DNA of 54,559 bases from contig DFQQ01000038.1 of the NCBI GenBank assembly GCA_002377855.1, positions 1 through 54,559 of the forward strand. The letters run 5' to 3'. This DNA is from Acidovorax delafieldii. GTDB taxonomy: Bacteria; Pseudomonadota; Gammaproteobacteria; Burkholderiales; Burkholderiaceae_C. The translations under genes and the position numbers were made by a program. Under the pieces are notes generated by a model. It was given only the letters and a program-made list of their open reading frames with translations. It was not told the DNA's origin and made no database searches. This document shows positions 43,282 to 52,162 of the stretch, one piece after another (positions within the stretch are counted from its first letter, which is position 1; every line of letters begins with the position of its first letter).

Positions 43282-43810
43282 CACTTTGGAATCGCACCGA
43301 GAAACCACCGAGCGCTGTCAGCGAATACGGTTAGCGATGCACGAACATGTCGCGCATCGCCTCGCCCACGCTCTTAGAAAACTGCAAGGGAAAGATGACG
43401 CATCTGCAAAGCAGCGCCGAATAGAAGCTCAAGAAAAGTACCAATTGGTGCACATACTTGAACGCGGAGTTCGCACTGTTGACCAAATCGCCGTAGCGAG
43501 CCACATCGCAAAAGGCGTACATCCCGACTTACCCGTAAAGAAGACGACGAACCTTGCCGTCGATTTTTCAAGCCTGCCACCGGTGGACGTTGTCGGTTCA
43601 CACGTTCTTTCGCAACGGGATGGGTTACACGACACGACTGGCAATGGCTCCTACAACTCCGCTGCATACGAGCTGTATCTGCTGCTCGAATGTCGCGTTG
43701 AGGATCAGAAACTTATTGATCTGCTGCGACTTGAAGATCGCGACGCGACCGAGGCGGTGAACTCGTCTGCGCAGCTAGACGACGCTGCAGCTTTGTGCAT
43801 TCGACTACTA
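43255..43810 (+). other. Compositionally foreign segment spanning the cas2-3/csy1 junction
   Basis: From the last codons of cas2-3 to about codon 175 of csy1 the DNA is clearly poorer in G+C and uses codons rare elsewhere in the window (ATA, AGA, TTA, CTA, CTT, CAA, GAA). From about 43811 onward G/C-ending codons return abruptly. This reads as a recombination-imported segment of about 550 bp. Confidence 0.7.
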
Positions 43811-44689
43811 GAGCCCAAGTGCGCAATGGTGTCGGCCAACACGCTGGTCAAGCAGCTCTACTGGCTCACCGGCACTGACGCCTGCGACGACTCCCACTAC
43901 ACCCTGCTGGCCCCGCTGTACGCCACATCTCTGGCGCATGCGGTGCATGCGCAGCTGCAGGAAGACCGCTTTGGCGAAGCCAACAAGGCCGCCCGCCAGG
44001 CACGGCGCGAGCGCAAGATGCACGACGGCGTGTTCCACGACTACCCCGGCCTGGCCGTGCAGAACATGGGCGGCACCAAGCCGCAGAACATCAGCCAGCT
44101 CAACAGCGAGCGCCGGGGCATGAACTACCTGCTGTCATCGCTGCCGCCCCAGTGGCAGACCAGCGCGGTGCGGCTGCCGGTGCATGCCACTTCGGTGTTC
44201 GATCGGCTGTTCATCGCCCGGCCCGAGGTGCGCCGCACCGTGCGGGCGCTGCGGGTGTTTTTGGAGTCCGACCCAGAGCCCAATATGGCCACCCGTGAGC
44301 GACGCGATGAACTGCTCGACGCACTGGTGGACGAGCTGGTGTCGCTGGCTGCCGAGTTGCAACAGATCCTGCCACCGGGCTGGAGCCGGGATGACGAGCG
44401 CTTTGCGGATCTGCACCGCAGCGAGCAACTTTGGCTGGACCCGTTGCGTGCCGAGCAACGCGATGAAGCCGACTTTGCCCGCGAGTGGCTGCAGATGGAC
44501 TGGCCTACCGCCGTGGGCCAGCGCTTTGCCAACTGGCTCAACGCGCAGCTGCGCGGCAAGCTGCCCGTGGGCGATGCGGAAGCGCGTGCATGGCAGAAAG
44601 AACTGCTGACCGATGAGGACGGCTTTCAGCAGCAACTGCGCACACTGCGCCAGCAGTTGGACCGCACGGCGACGGAGGTCACGCCATGA
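43286..44689 (+). CDS. csy1: Csy1 (Cas8f), large subunit of the type I-F surveillance complex
   Basis: 467 residues from TTG 43286, supported by a perfect Shine-Dalgarno (AAAGGAGGG, 43269-43277). Family landmarks are LVKQLYW, YTLLAPLYATSLAHAVHAQLQ, the highly conserved FHDYPGLAVQNMGGTKPQNISQLNSERRGMNYLLSSLPP, and the C-terminal helical bundle QLWLDPLRAEQRD...WPTAVGQRFANWLN. Cas8f recognises the GG-type PAM and, with Cas5f, caps the 5' handle of the crRNA. The first ~175 codons have different base composition from the rest and appear imported. Its stop overlaps the csy2 start (ATGA). Confidence 0.92.
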   Translation: MESHRETTERCQRIRLAMHEHVAHRLAHALRKLQGKDDASAKQRRIEAQEKYQLVHILERGVRTVDQIAVASHIAKGVHPDLPVKKTTNLAVDFSSLPPVDVVGSHVLSQRDGLHDTTGNGSYNSAAYELYLLLECRVEDQKLIDLLRLEDRDATEAVNSSAQLDDAAALCIRLLEPKCAMVSANTLVKQLYWLTGTDACDDSHYTLLAPLYATSLAHAVHAQLQEDRFGEANKAARQARRERKMHDGVFHDYPGLAVQNMGGTKPQNISQLNSERRGMNYLLSSLPPQWQTSAVRLPVHATSVFDRLFIARPEVRRTVRALRVFLESDPEPNMATRERRDELLDALVDELVSLAAELQQILPPGWSRDDERFADLHRSEQLWLDPLRAEQRDEADFAREWLQMDWPTAVGQRFANWLNAQLRGKLPVGDAEARAWQKELLTDEDGFQQQLRTLRQQLDRTATEVTP

Positions 44690-45768
44690 AGCAACCCCAA
44701 GCCATCCTCGTTCTGCCCCACCTGCGCATTCAAAACGCCAACGCCATTGGCAGCCCGCTCACGCACGGCTTCCCATCCATCACCGCGTTTACCGGCGTGA
44801 TGTGGGCGCTGCAGCGCAAGCTGGCCCAGGCCGGTGTGCCGCTGCAACTGCACGGCGTGGGCGTGGTCTGCCACCACCACCAAGAGCAAGTCACGCAGGG
44901 CTATGTGCGCAACTTCAACCTCACGCGCAACCCGGTGGACAAAGACGGCAGCACTGCTGCCATCGTGGAAGAAGGCCGCATGCACCTGCAAATCACGCTG
45001 GTGCTGGCCGTGTCAGAAAAGCGCACGCCCGGCACCCCTGCAGCGCTGGTGCAAAGCAACCAGGCACAGCTGGACTACTGGGCTGCGCAAGCGGGCCACA
45101 TCTTGGCGGGCATGCGCGTGGCGGGGGGCAGCGTGCTGCCATCGCGCCCCATGCCAGGCAAGCGCGTGCGGCCCCGGATGGCCGTCGTGCCTGAAGACCC
45201 TGTGGCGGCAGAGAAGGAGTTCCGCCAATGGCGGCGGCAGTGGCTGCCGGGCTTTGCCCTGGTGGGGCGTGATGACCTGCTGGCCCAGCGCCTGCAAGAC
45301 CTGCGCACTACCCAACCCGACGCCACCCGGCTGGACGCTTGGCTGCATGCGGCCCGCTTCAACTATGCGCCGGAAGTACCTGCCGGCGGAGTGCCCGCAC
45401 CCGATGGGCAGGTGAAGTGGGCAGATCCACAGCGGCCCAAGGGCAGCGGCTGGGTGGTACCCATCCCCGTGGGCTATGCGGCGCTGACGCCTGCCCACGC
45501 CCCCGGCGCTGTGCGCAATGCGCGCGATGCCACAGTGCCGATGCGGTTTGTGGAATCGGTCTACGCCCTGGGCGAGTGGATCAGCCCGCACCGCCTGACG
45601 CACCTGGCCCAGTTCCTGTGGCATGCCGAAGCCGACGAAGCACAGGGTCTGTACCGCTGCCGCAATGCCTACCAACCCGCCAAGACGGAAGGCGCTGACG
45701 CACACGGCAACACCCCCACCGACACGCTGGACGAATGGGACGACGACGAAGCCTACGCATACACCTGA
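44686..45768 (+). CDS. csy2: Csy2 (Cas5f), crRNA 5'-handle-binding subunit
   Basis: 360 residues overlapping the csy1 stop. Family features: ILVLPHLRIQNANAIGSPLTHGFPSITAFTGVMWALQRKL at the N-terminus, GVGVVCHHHQEQV, a mid-region IVEEGRMHLQITLVLAV and FVESVYALGEWISPHRLTHLAQFLWHA near the C-terminus. It forms a heterodimer with Cas8f around the crRNA 5' end. The C-terminal tail is acidic (DEWDDDEAYAYT). Full length, no anomalies. Confidence 0.93.
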   Translation: MKQPQAILVLPHLRIQNANAIGSPLTHGFPSITAFTGVMWALQRKLAQAGVPLQLHGVGVVCHHHQEQVTQGYVRNFNLTRNPVDKDGSTAAIVEEGRMHLQITLVLAVSEKRTPGTPAALVQSNQAQLDYWAAQAGHILAGMRVAGGSVLPSRPMPGKRVRPRMAVVPEDPVAAEKEFRQWRRQWLPGFALVGRDDLLAQRLQDLRTTQPDATRLDAWLHAARFNYAPEVPAGGVPAPDGQVKWADPQRPKGSGWVVPIPVGYAALTPAHAPGAVRNARDATVPMRFVESVYALGEWISPHRLTHLAQFLWHAEADEAQGLYRCRNAYQPAKTEGADAHGNTPTDTLDEWDDDEAYAYT

Positions 45769-45830
45769 GCCCCTGCAAAGGGCCGCCGTACGTTCATCCC
45801 CAACACCCCTATTTTTGAAAGATTGACACC

Positions 45831-46856
45831 ATGACCGACAAACTCACCACCGCTTCCGTCCTGGCCTTTGAACGCAAGCTGGACCCGTCTGACGCCGTGT
45901 TCCACGCAGGCCGCTGGGACGACCGTGCACAGTCGCACGCGTGGCAACCCGTTGCAGTGCGCGCCAAGTCTGTGCGCGGCACCATCAGCAACCGCCTCAA
46001 GGCCAAGGACCAAGACCCTGCCAAGCTGGACGCCGCCATCGAGAACCCCAACCTGCAAACCGTGGACGTGGCCGCCCTGCCCGCCGAGGCCGACACGCTC
46101 AAAGTGCAGTTCACGCTGCGCGTGCTGGGCGGCGCGGGCACGCCATCGGCGTGCAACAGCGCGGCCTACCAAGCCAAGCTGCTGGCCACGGTGCAAGGCT
46201 ATGTGCAGCAGCACGGCTTTAGTGAGCTGGCCCGGCGCTATGCGGCCAACCTGGCCAATGGCCGCTTCTTGTGGCGCAACCGCGCCGGGGCCGAGCAGGT
46301 AGAAGTGACGGTGGAGCAGATGCACAGCGGGCAGGCTGCGCATACATGGTCCTTTGATGCCCTGGCGCTTAATACACGGGCGGTAGGCGCTATCGATAGT
46401 GAAGTGGAAGGCCTCGACGAAATGGGCCAGGCGATTGCCGCCGGGTTGGCCGGATCGCAGCACGTGCTGTTGCGTATCACGGCCTTTGTTCGCCAGGGTG
46501 CAGGTCAAGAGGTGTTCCCGTCGCAAGAGCTGATCTTGGACAAAGAGAAGGCAGGCAAGAGCAAAACGCTGTACCACGTAGACGACGTGGCCGCCATCCA
46601 CTCGCAAAAAATCGGCAACGCCATCCGCACCATCGACACCTGGTATGAAGGCGCTGAAGAACTGGGCCCCATTGCGGTGGAGCCCTACGGCTCCGTCACC
46701 ACCCAGGGCAAGGCCTACCGCCAGCCCAAGCAAAAGCTGGACTTCTACACCCTGCTGGACAACTGGCTGTTGAAGGACCAAGTGCCCCCCGTAGAGCAGC
46801 AGCACTTTGTGATGGCGGTGCTGATCCGTGGCGGCGTGTTTGGCGACGCCAGCTGA
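45831..46856 (+). CDS. csy3: Csy3 (Cas7f), backbone subunit of the Csy complex
   Basis: 341 residues, strongly like P. aeruginosa Csy3: ASVLAFERKLDPSDAVFHAGRW, SVRGTISNRLKAKDQDPAKLDAAIENPNLQTVDVA, LRVLGGAGTPSACNSAAYQ, QEVFPSQELILDKEKAGKSKTLYHV and the C-terminal GPIAVEPYGSVTTQGKAYRQPKQKLDFYTLLDNW. Six copies coat the spacer part of the crRNA. Starts at ATG 45831, 62 bp after csy2. A stretch near 46344-46390 is superficially similar to the dispersed repeat but encodes the conserved FDALAL, so I regard it as native. Confidence 0.94.
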   Translation: MTDKLTTASVLAFERKLDPSDAVFHAGRWDDRAQSHAWQPVAVRAKSVRGTISNRLKAKDQDPAKLDAAIENPNLQTVDVAALPAEADTLKVQFTLRVLGGAGTPSACNSAAYQAKLLATVQGYVQQHGFSELARRYAANLANGRFLWRNRAGAEQVEVTVEQMHSGQAAHTWSFDALALNTRAVGAIDSEVEGLDEMGQAIAAGLAGSQHVLLRITAFVRQGAGQEVFPSQELILDKEKAGKSKTLYHVDDVAAIHSQKIGNAIRTIDTWYEGAEELGPIAVEPYGSVTTQGKAYRQPKQKLDFYTLLDNWLLKDQVPPVEQQHFVMAVLIRGGVFGDAS

Positions 46857-46873
46857 CGCGCGAGGCGCTCTTC

Positions 46874-47449
46874 ATGACCACGCACTACATCAACATCACC
46901 CTGCTGCCCGACCCGGAGTTCAGCCACGCACACCTGCTGGGCGCGCTGGTGGCCAAACTGCACCGGGCGCTGGTGCAAGGGCAGACCACTGACATTGGCG
47001 TGAGCTACCCGCAGCACGTGAGCCAGCCGCTGACAAAGCGCACCCTGGGCGCGGTCCTGCGCTTGCACGGCACGCCCGAGGCGCTGCAGCGACTGATGGG
47101 GCAAGACTGGCTCAAAGGCATGCGCGACCACACACAGGTGGGCGAGCTGCTGCCAGTGCCCGCCAACGCGCAGCACCGCACCGTGCGCCGCCGCCAGTTC
47201 AAGACCAACGCAGACCGCCTGCGCCGCCGCCGAATGCAGCGCAAGGGCGAAACCAACGAACAGGCCGCAGCCGCCATCCCCGACACGGTAGAGCGCCGCC
47301 CCGATCTGCCGTTTGTGCAACTGCGCAGCAGCAGCACGGGCCAACCGTTTTGCCTGTGCGTGGAGCATGGCCCTCTGCAGGGGCTACCGGTGGCGGGGGA
47401 CTTCAACACCTACGGCCTGGGTCGTGGGGCGACCGTGCCCTGGTTTTAA
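46874..47449 (+). CDS. csy4: Csy4 (Cas6f), crRNA-processing endoribonuclease
   Basis: 191 residues. Catalytic His30 in GALVAKLHRALV corresponds to His29 of P. aeruginosa Csy4, and the conserved Ser (VQLRSSSTGQPF) and Tyr (FNTYGLGRG) are present. The Arg-rich helix that reads the repeat hairpin is intact (RRRQFKTNADRLRRRRMQR), and the C-terminus is the usual VPWF. It cuts each repeat transcript at the base of the CTGCC/GGCAG hairpin and stays bound to the 3' handle. Last gene of the operon; the leader and array follow directly. Confidence 0.95.
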   Translation: MTTHYINITLLPDPEFSHAHLLGALVAKLHRALVQGQTTDIGVSYPQHVSQPLTKRTLGAVLRLHGTPEALQRLMGQDWLKGMRDHTQVGELLPVPANAQHRTVRRRQFKTNADRLRRRRMQRKGETNEQAAAAIPDTVERRPDLPFVQLRSSSTGQPFCLCVEHGPLQGLPVAGDFNTYGLGRGATVPWF

Positions 47450-47494
47450 GCGGGGTGTGACCCTTTTTTCCAAGGCCTGAGACGGGGCCTTGTA

Positions 47495-47507
47495 AATCAA
47501 GCACTTA
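47495..47507 (+). promoter_or_regulatory. Predicted IHF site, leader-distal
   Basis: AATCAAGCACTTA is an exact match to the IHF consensus WATCAANNNNTTR, ending 83 bp before the first repeat. Confidence 0.7.
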
Positions 47508-47536
47508 CGGAACACCCCACAAATTGGGGTGTTCCG
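47508..47536. repeat. Leader palindrome between the two IHF sites
   Basis: CGGAACACCCCA (47508-47519) and TGGGGTGTTCCG (47525-47536) form a perfect 12-bp stem with a CAAAT loop. No T-run follows, so it does not look like a terminator. Its placement between IHF sites fits an upstream adaptation motif. Confidence 0.8.
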
Positions 47537-47561
47537 GCTTGAACGGGGAATGTTCTTTAAA

Positions 47562-47574
47562 AATCAAGTGGTTG
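47562..47574 (+). promoter_or_regulatory. Predicted IHF site, leader-proximal
   Basis: AATCAAGTGGTTG is an exact match to WATCAANNNNTTR, 16 bp before the first repeat. IHF bending next to the leader-repeat junction is known to guide integration in type I-F and I-E systems. Confidence 0.75.
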
Positions 47575-50500
47575 CGAGGCTAGACTTCCAGTTCACTGCC
47601 GCATAGGCAGCTCAGAAACCGGCCACACCCCCGCCCGCTGCCATGATCCAGGTTCACTGCCGCATAGGCAGCTCAGAAATCAATGTGATCCCGGTGACTT
47701 CAAAGCCTTGGGTTCACTGCCGCATAGGCAGCTCAGAAAATCACCGGGCCATGGGGGGCGGCGATTCCAGCAGTTCACTGCCGCATAGGCAGCTCAGAAA
47801 TCGGCAAACTGGGCTTTGCTGTTGCGCAGGGTGTTCACTGCCGCATAGGCAGCTCAGAAATGGACTACCAGCAGCACCGCGAAAGCAGCCGCGTTCACTG
47901 CCGCATAGGCAGCTCAGAAAATGGGTGCGGTGTGTGTTGAAGCTGCTTGCCTGTTCACTGCCGCATAGGCAGCTCAGAAATCAGTGTGACGCCGGTCACC
48001 TCAAATCCCTGGGTTCACTGCCGCATAGGCAGCTCAGAAAGCTTACGTTCAGTTCCCAGGTGTAAGGCCCGCGTTCACTGCCGCATAGGCAGCTCAGAAA
48101 ACCCTGCTGACCAAGCCAGAGATTGAGGAAATGTTCACTGCCGCATAGGCAGCTCAGAAAGTAAAGCGAACCAAACCCACAGCGCCACCGAAGTTCACTG
48201 CCGCATAGGCAGCTCAGAAAATGATTGCCAACCCACGCAAGCGCGGTGAGCTGTTCACTGCCGCATAGGCAGCTCAGAAACGCTTTCGACCGCCTGCATG
48301 CTCACGCCGAGTCGTTCACTGCCGCATAGGCAGCTCAGAAATTGAAGATTTTGCGCGGGTTGGTCAGGCTGGCGTTCACTGCCGCATAGGCAGCTCAGAA
48401 ATTGCAACGCTGCCAGTGGTGCGCCGTGCGTTTGTTCACTGCCGCATAGGCAGCTCAGAAAGTGCTGCATCAGCACCTCGTAGCCCTCGGCTTGTTCACT
48501 GCCGCATAGGCAGCTCAGAAATTCATGCTGCGCCTGGACAAGGCCCAGTTCACGTTCACTGCCGCATAGGCAGCTCAGAAAGTGGCCCAGCTCGACGCCG
48601 CCCTAGATGGCTTGTTCACTGCCGCATAGGCAGCTCAGAAACTTGCCCCACGCGATGTCTTCGGTTTCCTTGAAGTTCACTGCCGCATAGGCAGCTCAGA
48701 AAGGCCTGCGTCGATAGGGGTGGGAGAGGTTGGCGTTCACTGCCGCATAGGCAGCTCAGAAAAACGGCGGCGGCGGTGGCGGCTGCGCCTACGGTGTTCA
48801 CTGCCGCATAGGCAGCTCAGAAAACTTCGAGCCCGGCACCGCCCTCTGGCACGCAGTTCACTGCCGCATAGGCAGCTCAGAAACGATCACCGCCCGCGTA
48901 GGTGGTGCCAGTGGCGTTCACTGCCGCATAGGCAGCTCAGAAATGACGTCTGCGTCATCGTGGGGTTTGCGGTCCGTTCACTGCCGCATAGGCAGCTCAG
49001 AAAATGCCGTCCCGTTGTAAGTCCGCAGCAGGCCTGTTCACTGCCGCATAGGCAGCTCAGAAAAACCACACCAAGGAGAAGGAGCCATGTACGCCGTTCA
49101 CTGCCGCATAGGCAGCTCAGAAACTGGTCGCGTGGCTGGCCTGCGGCCGCCTGCTGTTCATTGCCGCATAGGCAGCTCAGAAAGTATGACCTCATGGGCA
49201 ATGTGCGGTTTGTGCGTTCACTGCCGCATAGGCAGCTCAGAAATTGTGCGTTGACGTAGGTATCCCAGGCCACGCGGTTCACTGCCGCATAGGCAGCTCA
49301 GAAAACGTCAAAGCCCGTGAGTACGCATTGGAACATGTTCACTGCCGCATAGGCAGCTCAGAAATAGGAACTGCGTCCAGCCTGCATCACCATCGGCGTT
49401 CACTGCCGCATAGGCAGCTCAGAAAGCAGCCCCGAAGGTCACGAACACATCACCCGCGTTCACTGCCGCATAGGCAGCTCAGAAAAGTCGGTGAAGGTTG
49501 CCAGCATCTACACCCAGGTTCACTGCCGCATAGGCAGCTCAGAAATGATCCGCATGCCTACAGCGCCCGAGAAGGAGGTTCACTGCCGCATAGGCAGCTC
49601 AGAAAGTCAGCATCGGTGCCGTCATCGTCATCATCAAGTTCACTGCCGCATAGGCAGCTCAGAAAAATTTCAAAGTGCGGCGCAAGCCAGGGCTCAGGTT
49701 CACTGCCGCATAGGCAGCTCAGAAAAAATCAAAGTCGACGCGCAGGGCTACATCAACAGTTCACTGCCGCATAGGCAGCTCAGAAATTTGAGGCCTTCCT
49801 GTCTTGGCAGAAAACCCAGTTCACTGCCGCATAGGCAGCTCAGAAACAATACGGTAGCCAACAAGCTTGCAGTTATCCGTTCACTGCCGCATAGGCAGCT
49901 CAGAAAGACTTACCGCCGCAATGGCACACGCAGGCGTCGTTCACTGCCGCATAGGCAGCTCAGAAATTGAGCAGCAAGCAGCAAAACGTACAGAAGAAGT
50001 TCACTGCCGCATAGGCAGCTCAGAAAGCGACGATGACCTGCCAAATGAACTGCTACGCGTTCACTGCCGCATAGGCAGCTCAGAAAAGACGATAAGACAA
50101 CACAGGGCTAGGTTAGACGTTCACTGCCGCATAGGCAGCTCAGAAAACAGCCAGTTGTGCGTGAACCAGTCAAGTTCACGTTCACTGCCGCATAGGCAGC
50201 TCAGAAAAAATCAGGCGGCGCTTGAGAGGGTGCGTGAATGTTCACTGCCGCATAGGCAGCTCAGAAATGCAGAGGCGCAGCGCGTGGCCGCAGACCTGGG
50301 TTCACTGCAGCATAGGCAGCTCAGAAATTGTTGAAAACCACAGCCCTGCACGCAAGGCTGTTCACTGCCGCATAGGCAGCTCAGAAAGTTTCGAGCTCGC
50401 CGTCGTCGTTGGTCAAGGCGTTCACTGCCGCATAGGCAGCTCAGAAATTGCGGCCATTGGCAACGTGCTTCTTGCTGTGGTTCACTGCCGCATAGGCAGC

Positions 50501-51654
50501 TCAGAAATGATCGGCAACACAACAAATCTGGTGAAAGACGCTCACTGCCGCATAGGCAGCTCAGAAAGATCACGCGCCGGTTATCAACCTGATTGGTTGG
50601 TTCACTGCCGCATAGGCAGCTCAGAAACTCTACAGCAGCCTGATAGCTTATACCCTTGACGTTCACTGCCGCATAGGCAGCTCAGAAAAGCTAGGCCCCA
50701 GGGCCTGCCATCGGCGCGCCGTTCACTGCCGCATAGGCAGCTCAGAAAATGGTGGTGCGCATTGAGCGCTGCACTGTGGACGTTCACTGCCGCATAGGCA
50801 GCTCAGAAAAGCACATCGGCCACGCGCCCGGCATCGGTGAAGTTCACTGCCGCATGGGCAGCTCAGAAAGTTTTGGGTTCTTCGGCTGGGTGCCAAACGC
50901 AGTTCACTGCCGCAAAGGGCAGCTCAGAAAAACTGCCTGCTGGTATTCAGCGGTCTTGATCAGTTCACTGCCGCATAGGCAGCTCAGAAATGACCCGGCA
51001 CCTCCGTTGTTATCACCACGACGTTCACTGCCGCATAGGCAGCTCAGAAACGCGTCAAAGCGGGCGGCTACGTCAAGGCCGGCGTTCACTGCCGCATAGG
51101 CAGTTCAGAAATCTGGTTGCACGCGCAGGACGTGCTTGACAACGGTTCACTGCCGCATAGGCAGCTCAGAAAGCAAACCAATGCCCTTGCGGCCAACGTT
51201 TACAGTTCACTGCCGCATAGGCAGCTCAGAAACTACGCATTTGGCGCAGGCGCTGCGGGCACTGGTTCACTGCCGCATAGGCAGCTCAGAAAAACAGTCT
51301 CCAGCCTGCCCGCTGCACCGCAGCGTTCACTGCCGCATAGGCAGCTCAGAAAGGTACGAGATCAACGACGCATTTGCGGTTTGACGTTCACTGCCGCATA
51401 GGCAGCTCAGAAAAGACCCGTGCTACGTGCCCAGCCTGCCTGCCGAGTTCACTGCCGCATAGGCAGCTCAGAAATGAGTAATCACATACTTGAGGTTCGC
51501 TCCGAGGTTCACTGCCGCATAGGCAGCTCAGAAACGCGCCAGCAGCTCGCCGCCGCCCGGAAACTGGTTCACTGCCGCATAGGCAGCTCAGAAAGGTTTG
51601 AATAGAACGCGCCAGGCCGTCAAACCGTTCACTGCCGCATAGGCAGCTCAGAAA

Positions 51655-51713
51655 TTGATCACTGCGCGCAAGGCGCCAGCAGCTACGCACAGAACTCACC
51701 GCCGAATACGAGC
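51655..51713 (+). other. Aberrant 59-nt interval within the array
   Basis: Between repeats 68 (51627) and 69 (51714) the spacing is almost twice normal. One frame reads through most of it as coding-like sequence (RRQQLRTELTAEYE). It could be one long spacer or two fused spacers after loss of a repeat. The part CTCACCGCCGAATACGAGC at its end also loosely resembles a decayed repeat. Confidence 0.6.
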
Positions 51714-52008
51714 GTTCATTGCCGCGTAGGCAGCTCAGAAAAGCACCAACAGAGCTTGTCTGCCGCAGCCACTGTTCACTGCAGCATAGGCAGCTCAGAA
51801 ATGAGCGAAGGCGCGCATGGGGATCGCCCAGAAGTTCACTGCCGCATAGGCAGCTCAGAAATCCTTCTGGGGTGCTGCCACACTTGCGTGCGCGTTCACT
51901 GCCGCATCGGCAGCTCAGAAATTTGCGTAGGCGCTGACGGAAAATTTACGGTGTTCACTGCCGCATAGGCAGCTCAGAAAACGAACCCGGCTGTCCCGAA
52001 GGCAGGCC

Positions 52009-52049
52009 CATAGGCAGCTCAGAAAACCTGGCCATAGGCAACTCAGAAA
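52009..52049 (+). repeat. Two truncated 3' repeat ends near the trailer
   Basis: CATAGGCAGCTCAGAAA (52009-52025) and CATAGGCAACTCAGAAA (52033-52049) retain only the 3' 17 bases of the repeat, separated by 7 bp. This looks like deletions in the oldest part of the array; the next full repeat at 52082 still has a 32-nt spacer before it. Confidence 0.85.
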
Positions 52050-52162
52050 TGTGGGGGGCAATGTTCCGCTTGTAGCACTAAGTTCACTGCCGCATAGGCG
52101 GCTCAGAAATGGAGTTCCAGGTCGGTGGCGAGCATTTCCAAGTTCGCTGCCACGGCAGAAAA

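Larger units (their letters stand above)
47450..47590 (+). promoter_or_regulatory. CRISPR leader
   Basis: The 141-bp stretch between csy4 and the first repeat. Visible elements are a T-run after the csy4 stop, a CAAGGCC/GGCCTTG inverted repeat at about 47470-47491, two perfect IHF-consensus sites and a 12-bp-stem palindrome between them, then an AT-rich TTTAAAAATCAA stretch next to the first repeat. Leader position, with the most regular repeats nearby and degenerate ones at the other end, sets the array direction as plus. Confidence 0.85.
47591..52162 (+). CRISPR. Type I-F CRISPR array, 74 full-length repeats plus degenerate ones
   Basis: The 28-nt repeat starts GTTCACTGCC, has the Csy4-type hairpin CTGCC-GCATA-GGCAG and ends AGCTCAGAAA. 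I count 74 full-length copies from 47591 to 52082, at 60-61-bp intervals. Spacers are mostly 32 nt; about fifteen are 33 nt, one is 31 nt and one interval is 59 nt. Two truncated repeat ends lie at 52009-52025 and 52033-52049, and a degenerate last repeat at 52142-52162. Variant repeats concentrate in the last third (49156, 50300, 50540, 50842, 50902, 51084, 51714, 51774, 51894, 52082), the older end. The size suggests long activity. The array follows the cas operon directly in the same orientation. Confidence 0.98.

Noticed and set aside
46336..46395. Sequence in csy3 resembling the dispersed two-hairpin repeat
   Set aside because: The similar part encodes FDALAL, conserved in Csy3 of other bacteria, and the hairpin arms are poorly kept. 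The resemblance is likely chance.
47508..47536. Leader palindrome as a csy4 terminator
   Set aside because: The stem is strong, but no T-run follows on the plus strand, and it lies between two IHF sites in the leader. An adaptation-related role is more likely.
47643..51968. Many open frames of 60-180 residues within the array, with VHCRIGSSE, SLPHRQLR or FLSCLCGSE repeats
   Set aside because: These are translations of the CRISPR repeat in each frame. The spacers differ throughout and there is no ribosome-binding site or protein-family feature.
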